A stretch of 64,000 nt of DNA, from NCBI RefSeq assembly GCF_002994745.2, contig NC_037089.1:17404641-17468640 (forward strand). The letters are read 5' to 3'. Each line of letters begins with the position of its first letter. Position 1 is the stretch's first letter. The position numbers were made by a program, and so were the translations under genes. The notes beneath the pieces were generated by a model that did no database searches, was not told the origin of the DNA, and saw only the letters and a list, made by a program, of their open reading frames with translations. Of this stretch, positions 9,322-19,188 are shown piece after piece. The stretch comes from Rosa chinensis (taxonomy: Eukaryota; Streptophyta; Magnoliopsida; Rosales; Rosaceae).

Positions 9322-11935
9322 TCAGGGGTTGGCAAGGTTGGCTCGGTTGCCTTCGACATTTCCACCTTTAGCGTCCGGCCGCTGTTGTTGGCGGCTTGTC
9401 TGGTCAGATACGCGGGCTGTAGGACTGGGGGTCTCTATGGTACCATCCGCCCAGGTATGGCCCTCCAAAAACCCGACACGGGACGCCTCCGACTGGGTAG
9501 GGGTCTGCTCGGAGTCATCTGCCGGACAAGCGCCACTTTCCCCGCTACCCGAGCGGGTACCATTAATCTGAGAGGGGCCATCACCCTTGGCCGACGGAGC
9601 TTCCCTGGCTGGAGGCACGATAGGCATGGACGCCTTCGCCCAGTCAATGGCGCCCTTCTGCTGCAGCATTTCCACATTGGCCAGAGCACCAGCCTTCACT
9701 GCTTCGGTCAGCGCCTTCTTGTACTCCGCCGACTGCTTGTATGACTCCACAGCGGCGGTCGCAGCGCGGCTTCCCTCAGCCTCCAGGCGAGCGACTTCAG
9801 CCTCTAACCGCTTAACCTCGGCCTGTCTGGTGGCGGACTCCCGCTGAAGGATCTCAACCTTCTTGTCCTTGGCAACCACCCGATCTTGCAGCAGGGACAT
9901 CTCTTGCCCCAATTGGGCGAACTATTCGGTCCATGCCAGGTCCCGCTCAACCGCAACAGCTAACTTGCCACAAGCATCTGCTGCATCACAGTTGGCCTTT
10001 GTTAAGCGTTGCTCAACATCAGCCAACCTTTCCTGGGCCTCCCCCAAATCCCTCTGCAGGACCGCCACCTCCTCCCTGAGCTCCCGCTCAACCAGGGGCT
10101 GTTTTGACGCCACCAGGAACATCTCATGCAGCCCGACAGAGATGTGCCCAAATGTCGTGCTGAAGGGCGATTGGTTGACGGCCGTCTACCGTATAATCCC
10201 CTCCAAGCCGCCGAACCCCAGCCGCTTGCAGAGGTGATACAGGAACTCCCGCTCACCGTCATTGAGGAACTCGGCGTAAGCGGCAAATGAGTCCAGGTCG
10301 CTCGTACCCGCCGTTTTCACCACGTCAGCGGGAGCCTCGGGCGGAGCCTGCCTTGCCTTCTTCAGCTGCTCGCGGGCCCCAATTATCTCCACGGCATCCT
10401 CCTCTTCCCCGCTGGATTCGAGTTGACGGCGTTTTCGCTGAAGCACCCGCGTGCTTCCAGCGACGGCAGGCCTTGAACCCCTCGTCGGCGGCTCCAACCC
10501 CGCTATGGTGACACCCTCCGCTGGGCGCGTGGCTTTCTTCTGCACCCCACGCCCCGAGGCCGGCGCCCTCTCTTTCTGTAGCACGGTCTCACTTACAGCA
10601 CCAGTCGAGGACAGCACCACTGGAACCTCTGATGGGCTTAGAGCCAGTGTCTCCGGGTTCACCACCGTCTTCTGAGCCGCTAGCCCAGAAGCGTACATAG
10701 ACTCCAGGAAGTTGTCAATTTCAGCGCGGTCCATTGCTTTCGCAAAGGCATCACAGCTCGCCTTATTTCCTGGTGGAGTCTCTAAAAAAAAAAAACAACA
10801 AACCAATCAGCATGAGACAATCTCACCAAGGGTGTGGTATAACGGAGAATACTTTACCAACGGCACGAGTCAGTTGTTGATCGACCAACAACTCCCAGCT
10901 TGTAAGAAGATGAAAGTCCAGCAAGTTGCGATTCCGCCAGCAACCTCTGATGTGCGCCACGCGGCACTCCGGAACCCCGCTTCACAAAAGGTCATTGTCA
11001 GTACAGGGTACAAGGCTGAGTAAAAACAAAAAAAAGAAAAAAACAAGAAAAAGAGAGACCCCGCCAGACATGTTCGGCAGAAACTGACAAACAACCTCGG
11101 ATAGGCTGAAACTCCGACTTAATTCTAAACATCGGCTCCCCCTCGTTGGACCCCGCTTGGTACTCCCACCCGTCGTGGCAACGCAGAAGGTACCCCGCCA
11201 GTAGGACATGGAATCCCTCAAGTTCTCGACCAACTTGGGCGCTCCTTGGCGGCGACTCAGGTTTACCTGCCCTCTGCAACCTTGGCGTTTCATGTACACC
11301 AGTTCGTAGAAGTGCAGCACCTCCGCCACAGTCGGTCCCTCACAACCTGACAACTGCCATAGCGAGTTCAGCGCCAGCATCAACCGCCACATGTTGGGGC
11401 AGATTTGCCCAAAGGCAACGCCAAATTTGCACACCAAAATTTGAAGGTTTGGCACCAGCGGGAAGGTCACTCCTGGCGGAATATCGCCTCGTGCACTGCG
11501 ACATGGCCCGCTGGCAGGATCAAGGCCTTCTCCTCCACCGTCGGCGGACGCAGCTTCACCACTCTGGGCAACCGGAACATCCGCTTCAGCCAGTTGACGG
11601 CAAGGGCAGTCATCCTACCTCCCTCCTCATCAACAGGAGTGCCGTCCTTGAACACCCACGCTGACTCAGTATCCTCTCCCGCTACATCTCCCCCCCCCCC
11701 CAGCGGAACCGCTGGCTGTACTATTGCTTTCTAAACGCTCTTCGTGCATATTTTGGGCAGCGGCAGCCTCCCCCGCCCTAGAACTCTCTGGACGCAGTGC
11801 TTGACCCATAACTACGTCCCACAGTATGGTCTGTAACGACTCAACCTCTAGCGGTTCTAGCAGTGAGGTTCCTGCACGGGCAAACGGACGCAACGAGTCA
11901 ATAAAATTTCTATCTGCCGCGCTGAACGACACTTC
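9322..11935 (-). pseudogene. TatA antisense extra ORF (Tat 'aORF', gypsy-type transposon protein)
   Basis: A gene-like unit opposite to gag-pol, read from about 11935 leftward. Blocks: an acidic start with SFSAADRNFIDSLRPF (11932 down); FKDGTPVDEEGGRMTALAVN (11655 down). A globular block at 11470-11130 reads LVPNLQILVCKFGVAFGQI, CPNMWRLMLALNSL, GPTVAEVLHFYELVYMKRQG and LVENLRDSMSYWRGTFCV. That arrangement matches the Pfam-type 'putative gypsy type transposon' domain (PF04195). Next come KRRQLESSGEEEDAVEII (10186-10806), then a long coiled coil rich in Glu, Arg, Ala and Leu (10122-9480). A T-rich tract followed by AG at about 10795-10782 looks like an intron acceptor. Stops (e.g. near 9922 and 11467) show decay. 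The function of these antisense ORFs is unknown. Confidence 0.72.
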
Positions 11936-12750
11936 AGATCCGGAATCCTCACTGCTCGAAATCTCTATGACGTCGGCTATCCCAAAACCCTAAAACCCAA
12001 ATCAGTTAGCTCACACAAGATCTAACCTATACCCATATCAGTTAGTACCCAAGAACATCAAGAACAATTACCCATAAAATACCAAAACAAGAACAAGCAC
12101 TCAAACCCAGATTCGACCATCTAGCAAACCCCTAAAAAGCCCCAACTCTGTCAAACACAACAACCCATCCCCAAACCCACTCTCACACCCTCACAACACG
12201 TCAACGAACAACAGATACCCAAAACCCAGAAACTCGACATGGCAGATATCCCATGAAACAGGGATAAAAGATCAGAGTACCAACCTCAACGATGGAGTCT
12301 CTGGTATGAGTTTGAGCACTTGTCTTCGAAGCCGGAGATAGTTGGTTCTTCCACGGATGGTGACTCAGAGATATCGCCTCAGCCTTCTTCTCCGATCTCA
12401 GACACAGAGAGCTTGAAGACGCTAGTATTAGTTCAAAGTGTCAAATATCGCTAACTCCCCCTCCCCCTTTTATGTCAACGTCAAACAGTTTTAGGCCGTC
12501 CACTGAAAAACGACATCAAGTGTCAGCCGTACATGTGTCCCACGACTCCAATTACTCTCCGGATTAACCGAGGCGTCGCCTCGGTTACAAAATCCATCAT
12601 TACTTAGCATTAATGGCGAGGAGACGGCTAGGCAGAGGAGACACGCCTCCGCACGCTAACCCTCTAGGGGTTCGCCACGTGTCAACCACCATCAGATGAA
12701 GAGTCTAATGGAAGCCACCACTTTTGGGAAGGCGCCAATCATCTGCGGTA
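11936..12750. other. TatA 3' region upstream of the tandem array
   Basis: On the minus strand this is upstream of the antisense ORF. It includes an A/C-rich leader-like part (11990-12290) and a TATA-like TTTTATG-containing stretch near 12470, so it may hold the antisense promoter. No frame with recognised motifs. 12560-12750 is richer in GC and leads into the array. Confidence 0.4.
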
Positions 12751-13500
12751 TCCGCTGAGCGAAACCCCGCTAGCGGAGCTTCCCCCTTGTCATCTTCCAA
12801 GTGTCGAAGTCCGCTGAGCGAAACCCCGCTAGCGGAACTTCTCACTTGTCACTTTCCGAGTGTCGAAGTCCGCTGAGCGAAACCCCACTAGCGGAGCTTC
12901 CCCCTTGTCATCTTCCAAGTGTCAAAGTCCGCTGAGCGAAACCCCGCTAGCGGAACTTCTCACTTGTCACTTTCCGAGTGTCGAAGTCCGTTGAGCGAAA
13001 CCCCGCTAGCGGAACTTCCCCCTTGTCATCTTCCAAGTGTCAAAGTCTGCTGAGCGAAACCCTGCTAGCGGAACTTCTCACTTGTCACTTTCCGAGTGTC
13101 GAAGTCTGGTAAGCGAAATCCCGTTAGCGAAGCTTCCCCCTTGTCATCTTCCAAGTGTCGAAGTCCGCTAAGCGAAACCCTGCTAGCGGAACTTCTCAGT
13201 TGTCACTTTCCAAGTGTCGAAGTCTGCTGAGCCAAACCCCGCTAGCGGAACTTCTCACTTGTCATCTTCCAAGTGTCGAAGTCCGCTGAGCGAAACCCCG
13301 CTAGTGAAACTTCTCACTTGTCATCTTCCAAGTGTCGAAGTCCGCTGAGCGAAACCCCGCCACTAGAACTTCTCACTTGTCACCTTCTGAGTGTCGAAGT
13401 CTCCTATGAGCGAATCCCCGCTAGCAGAACTTCCACTCGTCAACTTGCAAGAACTTCCACTCCTATGAGCGAATCCCCGCTACACGCGACACTGCCAGCA
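12751..13500 (+). repeat. 59-bp tandem array in the TatA 3' region
   Basis: About twelve units start with TCCGCTGAGCGAAACCCCGC, with starts at 12751, 12810, 12869 and 12928 giving an exact 59-bp period. Two versions tend to alternate. One ends CTTCCCCCTTGTCATCTTCC, the other CTTCTCACTTGTCACTTTCC, so the left half is effectively a 118-bp dimer array. Units decay towards 13500. The CCGCTAGCGG core is palindromic. Tandem arrays in the 3' untranslated region are known for Tat-type elements and are proposed sources of satellite DNA. Confidence 0.92.
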
Positions 13501-13734
13501 AAGCCCCCTCCATCTTGCAAACCCCATGCGTTGCTGGGCGCAACTCCGCTCAATAACTACCGCCAAACACGTCTACGCGACGCTGTTTCCTGCTACGTCC
13601 AGCAGGGGGTATCCGCCAACGGCGAATCCCGAGGCTACGCCTCACTTTGACAACAACCGCCACGCGGCGTTACTGTCAGGTTGTCCCTACGGGACACGGG
13701 GACTTGTCAACAGTCTACGACGACCCTGATCAGG

Positions 13735-14044
13735 TACGTTGACCCCCGTCACTCGGGTACTAAGATTGGGCTCGCTACCCAACACCCTCTACTCCGCGCA
13801 GCTTCCCCTCAACAAACAATTTGCCGACCATCCGGAGGTCCGTCTTGGCTAGGGAGTGGGGGACTCCCTGGCGGGCCTAGCAGGGGCCCACCCGAAAGGG
13901 TATAAAGCGTTCGCTCAGTAAATCCATGGTTGACAATGCACTGACGCTAATTATGCTGTTGCAAGTCTAGCGGAAGTAATGCTTCACACTGCCGATCAAC
14001 TCCCTAACCAAGATTGCCCTCCTTGACTGGGGACTTGGGGGACT
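13735..14044 (+). other. TatA conserved 3' block and polypurine tract
   Basis: 13750-13925 (CGGGTACTAAGATTGGGCTC ... CCCGAAAGGG) matches, inverted, LardB 59540-59745. Near the end, TTGACTGGGGACTTGGGGGA directly before the 3' LTR is the purine-rich tract that would prime plus-strand DNA synthesis. The last stretch (CAACTCCCTAACCAAG) also has counterparts in LardA and LardB. Confidence 0.75.
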
Positions 14045-14552
14045 TGTACCTACATGTGCCAGAACGAGCATAATTAGCGATAATGAGCCACGCTCATTAT
14101 ACCGCCAGAGGTACCGACTCCCACCAAAGGAGTGACCTGCGAAGGCATGGCCAGGCGGGCTACCGCTCGAGCCCTGGATCGCCCCCAGATCACCGCTGAC
14201 GCGCCACCACGCGTCGCGTCAAGATAGCATCAGAAGCTCCAGACGCTGAGAATCGAAGCACATCAGTCCCACATCGGACACAAGAAAAAGATCAACCTTT
14301 TCCTCACCTATAAAAGGTTCTAACCTCTCTTCTCATTAATTACGCATTACTATTCATTTATTGTTATGCTGCCTACATGCGTGAACTGACTTAGGCATCG
14401 GAGAAGTGAAGACCACCCAACGCGGTCTCCCTCTGACGCCCTGTTTCTCGTGTGACAGCTAGCGGAGGCCATCAAATCCTCAGAGCAGCGGTCCGCCCAC
14501 CGGACCAGCGTTAAATGAAAGATCGGCTACCGCCGGACTTTGAGCATTAACA
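14045..14552 (+). repeat. TatA 3' LTR
   Basis: Starts TGTACCTACATGTGCC and ends TTGAGCATTAACA, followed by the duplicated target GACCA. About 95% identical by eye to the 5' LTR, including the TATAAAAGG box and the CAACGCGGTCTCC hairpin. Confidence 0.93.
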
Positions 14553-14557
14553 GACCA

Positions 14558-15266
14558 AACAATGATGTTTTAATATGGTCACAATTTCATGCTTACGGAT
14601 GCTCTTAGTCTGAATATTATGAACAGTCTTAGTTCATTGATTACAAACGCTCTTAGTTCGTTTATTATGAACACTCTTAGTTCATTGATTACGAACGCTC
14701 TTAGTTCGTTAAGCGTGAATCCCCACAATTCCGCTTATTAAATACTCAAAACCATATTCATATATTTCAAAATCTGCAGAAAATAATTGAATTTAAGATA
14801 CAAGAAAGCAGCAACTTTAATTACAAAAACTTACGTGATGATTTAGGGCTTAAGAACACACGCGTGTTGATGCAGGCATGTTTGGACAGCAGCGGCAGCA
14901 GCAGCAGTAGTAAGCAGCAGCGTGCGCGCGGGTAGGCAGCAGGTACGTGCGGGCTGGTGCGCAGGTGTGTAGGGGGCTACAGCAGCACAGAGGTGTGCCC
15001 GGGGGCATTAGCAGCACGCTGGGGCTTGTGGCAGGGAGCTGCAGTGCTTGCGGCTTGTGGCAGGGAGCTACAGTGCTTGCGGCTTGCGCAGGAAGCTGTA
15101 GGGAAGCTGCGGCAGGGCTGGAGGCTGCAGGGAGGCTAGAGGCTGCAGGGAGGTGTAGGGTTTTTTTTTTCGGCTAAGGCTTGCGGCTGCAGTTTTTTTT
15201 TTTTTTTTTCGGGTTTTTTTTTCTTTTCTTTTTCTTAGGTTAGGGTTAAAGCTCGTGCTGATAACG
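14558..15266 (-). other. CopA leader between its 5' LTR and gag
   Basis: No protein domain. The part next to the LTR (15140-15240 on plus) is a T-rich tract with TTTCTTAGG motifs. 14880-15160 is GC-rich and repetitive (CAGCAG triplets, then a GGGAGCTGCAGTGCTTGCGG-like unit repeated). 14600-14720 repeats CTTAGTTC with alternating ATTGATTA and GTTTATTA. The primer-site sequence (minus-strand CGTTATCAGCACGAGC) lies at 15251-15266. Confidence 0.55.
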
Positions 15267-15443
15267 TGTTGTAGAAAATTGGAATTGTGTTTATTATTGA
15301 TAATAGGAGCTCTTTATATAGGGAGTTATAAGATACACAAAATGTAATAGAATCTGAATACAATTGAATACCTATAACCTTTTCCTATTACAACTCTAAA
15401 CTCTAGTTTGAAGAGGCACACATGATGTCGACATCCTTCAACA
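15267..15443 (-). repeat. CopA 5' LTR
   Basis: On the minus strand it runs from TGTTGAAGGATGTCGACATC to TTTTCTACAACA, 177 bp, with TATATAAAGAGC near its middle as a TATA box. The inner edge meets CGTTATCAGCACGA as in CopB. Short LTRs are usual for the small copia lineages. The other LTR is not in the window. Confidence 0.75.
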
Positions 15444-15836
15444 CATGGAGCTTATGAGTTGACTCTAGGGGTCGTCAACGGGCCGAGCCGGGCCTTGCTA
15501 CATTTTTAAATAATTGCGGGACGGGCCGGGCCGGGCTTTATTAAAAATCAAAGGATCCAAGCCCATCCATATAAAGCGGGCCTTGCGGGCTTTTTCGGGC
15601 CGGGCCGGGCTTGGCCTTGCGAGCTTTTTTGGGCCGGGCCTTGCGGGCTTTATTTATAAATAAATATTTAAAGACACAAGTATTTTTTTTTTTTAATCAA
15701 GCTTTGGAAATTCAATGGATAATGATCAAATACAACCAAAGATAACAGATCTATATAACTATATTGTACCCAAAAAAATCTATATTTATATATAGATACT
15801 AATTTATTGATAAATAAATTTTTAAAGACACTAATT

Positions 15837-17056
15837 TTTTATAAATCTATATTTATACATCATACACTCCAAAGAGCTACATATAGCAATTCAAAGAAAA
15901 TGAGAAACCGACCGTTGGATGAGTTTATTACAATAAATTTTGAGTGTGGTAAAAAATTTAGCCAATTTCACCATATTTTCGAATCCGATCGGATTGGTCA
16001 ACCATAGTCACTTATATGTTTTATTGGTTAACCGATGGCGTGGCAACCGCGAAACGTGCTTATTTTTTCACATCACGTTTGTATATATTCTATCGATGGA
16101 TGTGCGTGGACATAAGATAAAAAAAAAATTAATTTTAATTACAAACACATTGGACTATACCAATTTTATTCCTAAAGTTGTATGACTTATACATTTCATT
16201 TAAATTGTTTAGGTTCATTCTAAAGCAACCAGGAAGTGGAAAATGAATTCGGAGAAACCAACCGCTCGATGGAGAGATTGTAATGTTTTATGGTGATTGT
16301 AGAAAATCCAGCCAATTTGGTTCTCGTTTCGAATTCGATCAACTAGGTCAAACGTAGTTACTCTTATAAACCTATATTTATGTATCATACACTCCAAACA
16401 GCAGCCCCTATCAATTCAAAGAAAATGGAAAAACCGACCGTTGGATGAGTTTATTACAATAAATTATGAGTGTGCTAAAAAATTTAGCCAATTTCACCAT
16501 ATTTTCGAATCCGATCGGATTGGTCAACCGCAGTCACTTATATGTTTTATTGGTTGACCGATGGCGTGGCAACCGCGAAACGTGCTTATTTTTTAACATC
16601 ACGTTTGTATATATTCAATCGATGGATGTGCGTGGACATAAGATAAAAAAAATTAATTTTAATTACAAACACATTTGACTATATCAATTTTATTTCTAAA
16701 GTTGTATGACTTGTACATTGCATTTAAATTGTTTAAGTTCATTCTAAAGCAACCATGAAGTGGAAAATGAATTCGGAGAAACCAACCGCTCGATGGAGAT
16801 ATTGTAATGTTTTATGGTGGTTGTAGAAAATCTAGCCAATTTGGTTCTCATTTCGAATTCGATCAACTAAGTCAAACGTAGTTATTCTTATAAACCTATA
16901 TTTATATATCATACACTCCAAAGAGCAACCCCTATCAATTCAAAGAAAATGGAAAAACCGACCGTTGGATGAGTTTATTACAATAAATTATGAGTGTGCT
17001 AAAAAATTTAGCCAATTTCACCATATTTTCGAATCCGATCGGATTGGTCAACCGAT
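15837..17056 (+). repeat. 525-bp tandem repeat inside the hAT element, 2.3 copies
   Basis: The marker ACCGTTGGATGAGTTTATTA recurs at 15911, 16437 and 16961, a 524-526 bp period. Units also share TTCGAATCCGATCGGATTGG and ATGGATGTGCGTGGACATAA. The third copy stops near 17056 where CA/TA microsatellite begins. Short open frames in each unit repeat the same peptide and look like by-products of the duplication. Confidence 0.9.
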
Positions 17057-17107
17057 ATGTAGAATATATATATGCACATTAGCACATATTTTATATAGAA
17101 GTATAAA

Positions 17108-17138
17108 AACTTCCACACACACACACACACATATAGTC

Positions 17139-17212
<74 letters not shown>

Positions 17213-17238
17213 AACACACACACAAATATATATCTATA

Positions 17239-17273
<35 letters not shown>

Positions 17274-17318
17274 TTATAAACACACACACACACACATATA
17301 TAGATAGATATATATAAT

Positions 17319-17355
<37 letters not shown>

Positions 17356-17371
17356 TATATGTATATATATA

Positions 17372-17427
<56 letters not shown>
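17108..17427. repeat. CA/TA microsatellite tract
   Basis: Alternating (CA)n, (TA)n and (TG)n runs over about 320 bp, partly arranged as inverted blocks (CACACA ... TGTGTG) that could fold back. It hosts the MITE at 17429. It resumes at 17802-17946, and again at 18385-18475 right of the second MITE. Confidence 0.9.
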
Positions 17428-17428
17428 A

Positions 17429-17801
17429 CGGGCGGGTTCTAGAGAGGACGTCCGCACTTTCGTTAAAGTGCGACGACGCTGTTGCAGCTCGGCTCGGGGT
17501 GCGACGGAGCGGCGGAGCTTGCCGGACGGACGCCACGGGTCAGACGGACGGGTCTGCAGTCGGTGGAGTCGCCGGCGACGTGGTTGCAGCCTTGCCCAGA
17601 AACCTGCAGTTGCAGGTGAGCTCGCTGCCCAGAAACCTGCAACTCCGACCTCCTCCGACCTCGAACGCTGCCCAGAACCGTCCGCCAAGCCTCCGGCCTC
17701 CGTCCGCCAAGCCCCAAGCCGCCGGCCAAGCCTGGAACGCCGCCGCTGCGTCGCCGTCCGCACTTTAGCCAAGTGCGGACGTCCGCTTCAGAACCCGCCC
17801 G
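17429..17801. mobile_element. MITE with GC-rich TIR, about 373 bp, MULE-like
   Basis: The left end CGGGCGGGTTCTAGAGAGGA and the right-end complement CGGGCGGGTTCTGAAGCGGA are inverted repeats. Both are followed by GTCCGCACTT, and further by TTAAAGTGCG versus GGCTAAAGTGCGGAC. The flanks read TATATATCTA on both sides (17419-17428 and 17802-17811). A 9-10 bp duplication fits Mutator-like MITEs, though the target is microsatellite and could match partly by chance. The GC-rich interior (about 60-65%) contrasts with the AT flanks. Long open frames through it are accidental. Confidence 0.75.
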
Positions 17802-17946
17802 TATATATCTATATCTATATATTTATATATATGTGTTATATATATATATATATATAACACACATATATATATATATAAACACACACACAAATATATATCT
17901 ATATGTGTATATATATATCTATATATATATATATATATATTTATAA

Positions 17947-18375
17947 GGGTTATTATCACAAATGGTACCTGAACTTATCCTCTATTTTATCGATGGTACC
18001 TGAACTTCAATTTTGATTACAACCAGTACCTGAACTTTTCGATTTCATTTTAAATGGTACCTAAGGCCACCTTTGGTCACTATTCCGGCCAAAAAAGCCA
18101 AATCTAAGAAAACAAAAAATAAAAAAAACAAGTTCAAGGCAAGTCTATTACCAAAAAGTCATCACTATATATGATCACAACCCTCGAAATCATCAAAAAT
18201 CATCACTATGATCACCTCCCATGTCGTTTTTAGTCGGAATAGTGACCGGAGGTGGCTCTAGGTACCATTTAAAATGAAATCGAAAAGTTCGGGTACTGGT
18301 TGTGATCAAAATTGAAGTTCAGGTACCATCGATAAGATTGAGGTATAGTTCAGGTACCATTTATGATAATAATCC
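17947..18375. mobile_element. MITE with long TIR, 429 bp, MULE-like
   Basis: The left arm GGGTTATTATCACAAATGG and the right-arm complement GGATTATTATCATAAATGG begin an inverted repeat of more than 100 bp, built around repeated GGTACCTGAACTT motifs. A perfect 9-bp target duplication TATTTATAA lies at 17938-17946 and 18376-18384. The duplication length and long TIR fit a Mutator-like MITE. No coding capacity. Confidence 0.88.
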
Positions 18376-18432
18376 TATTTATAAACACACACACATATCT
18401 ACATATATAAACACACACACACGCACACACAC

Positions 18433-18473
<41 letters not shown>

Positions 18474-18644
18474 TTACGGGCTTTTACTGGCCGGGCCGGG
18501 TTTTTGCGGGCTTTTTGCGGGCCGGCCCACTACCCACTGAGGCGGGCTTTTTAACGGACCGGGCCGGGCTTTTAGTCCTCAGGGCCGGCGGGCCTCCATC
18601 GGCCCACTTGATCCGCGGGCTTTTTGATGAGGCCTAGTTGACTC

Positions 18645-19188
18645 ATCATTGTGACTTCTCGGTTGGATGGTGCTCGTAGACATGCAAAGCTGGGTCAGTT
18701 TTGCTCAATTGACTGGACAAAACAGAGTTAAATGTTGAAGGCTTGAAACTTGATGGCTATTTGAGGTGAGAGAAAGCATTTTTCATCTGACCCAAACTGA
18801 GCTCACCAATGCTACTTAATTATTATAAGTTGAAGACTTTGGCGGAGCATTTGAAACCCCATAATATGATTGACTTGGGTTGGACTGTTGAAAACAGTAG
18901 TCTGTTTACTACATTACTTCCTCCCCCCACCTTTTATGCATAACCAACGTATGCAGAAGTATAGTTCATCGTCTTCTTTGTGACCAATATACTGTTTTTT
19001 ACTTAAACTAGATTGATCTTAATTCTATATATCCAGGTAATAGATTGACTAACACTTCAAAACCAAGTCCTTTCAACCGTAAGCGCGCACAAAATTAATC
19101 TAGCACATTGACAAATCGAAACTTAAATAATCACAAACCTTTGGCTATAACTCAGAAAATGAACATACTTTAATACAGCTAGAGTTGA
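18645..19188. other. Host flank downstream of the acyltransferase gene
   Basis: About 540 bp of AT-rich, apparently single-copy sequence between the hAT element and the BAHD stop codon. It should contain the gene's 3' UTR and polyadenylation signals. No other gene or repeat is visible. Confidence 0.5.

Larger units (their letters stand above)
2773..14552 (+). mobile_element. TatA: full-length Tat-type Ty3/gypsy retrotransposon
   Basis: An 11.8-kb element with LTRs of 511 and 508 bp. Its perfect 5-bp target duplication GACCA lies at 2768-2772 and 14553-14557. Order: 5' LTR, PBS, gag, protease, RT, RNase H, second RNase H, integrase, a long 3' region with an antisense ORF and a 59-bp tandem array, purine-rich tract, 3' LTR. 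The second RNase H and the antisense ORF between pol and the 3' LTR are known hallmarks of the plant Tat lineage. Some two dozen differences between the LTRs (about 95% identity by eye) point to an insertion of intermediate age. Many stops show it is not autonomous now. Confidence 0.93.
414..15443 (-). mobile_element. CopA: Ty1/copia retrotransposon, 5' portion, with two nested insertions
   Basis: CopA is read leftward: 5' LTR 15443-15267, primer-site region just inside (CGTTATCAGCACGAGC on the minus strand), leader, then gag at 2650. The leader is interrupted by TatA (2773-14552) and gag by the solo LTR (506-2371). Removing both brings the leader directly up to the gag ATG. The same inner-end sequence, CGTTATCAGCACGA, follows the 5' LTR of CopB, so the two are related. 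No 3' LTR was found, and the left limit is only the last recognisable gag sequence. Confidence 0.7.
15466..18636. mobile_element. Non-autonomous hAT-type DNA transposon, 3.2 kb
   Basis: The left end TAGGGGTCGTCAACGGGCC and the right end (complement TAGGCCTCATCAAAAAGCCC) form a short imperfect inverted repeat. It is flanked by a perfect 8-bp target duplication GTTGACTC (15458-15465 and 18637-18644), the hAT signature length. GGGCCGGGCC motifs crowd both subterminal regions (15480-15660 and 18475-18620). There is no transposase frame. The interior holds a 525-bp tandem repeat, microsatellite and two smaller inserted elements. Confidence 0.88.

Noticed and set aside
12751..13500. CRISPR-like array
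   Set aside because: Whole 59-bp unit is repeated with no unique spacers; this is a tandem repeat in a plant retrotransposon.
17248..17857. Long open frames on both strands (about 175 codons) across microsatellite and MITE
   Set aside because: Their ends are TA/CA repeats (Ile-Tyr, Cys-Val, Thr-His runs) and the middle is GC-rich MITE sequence; no gene features.
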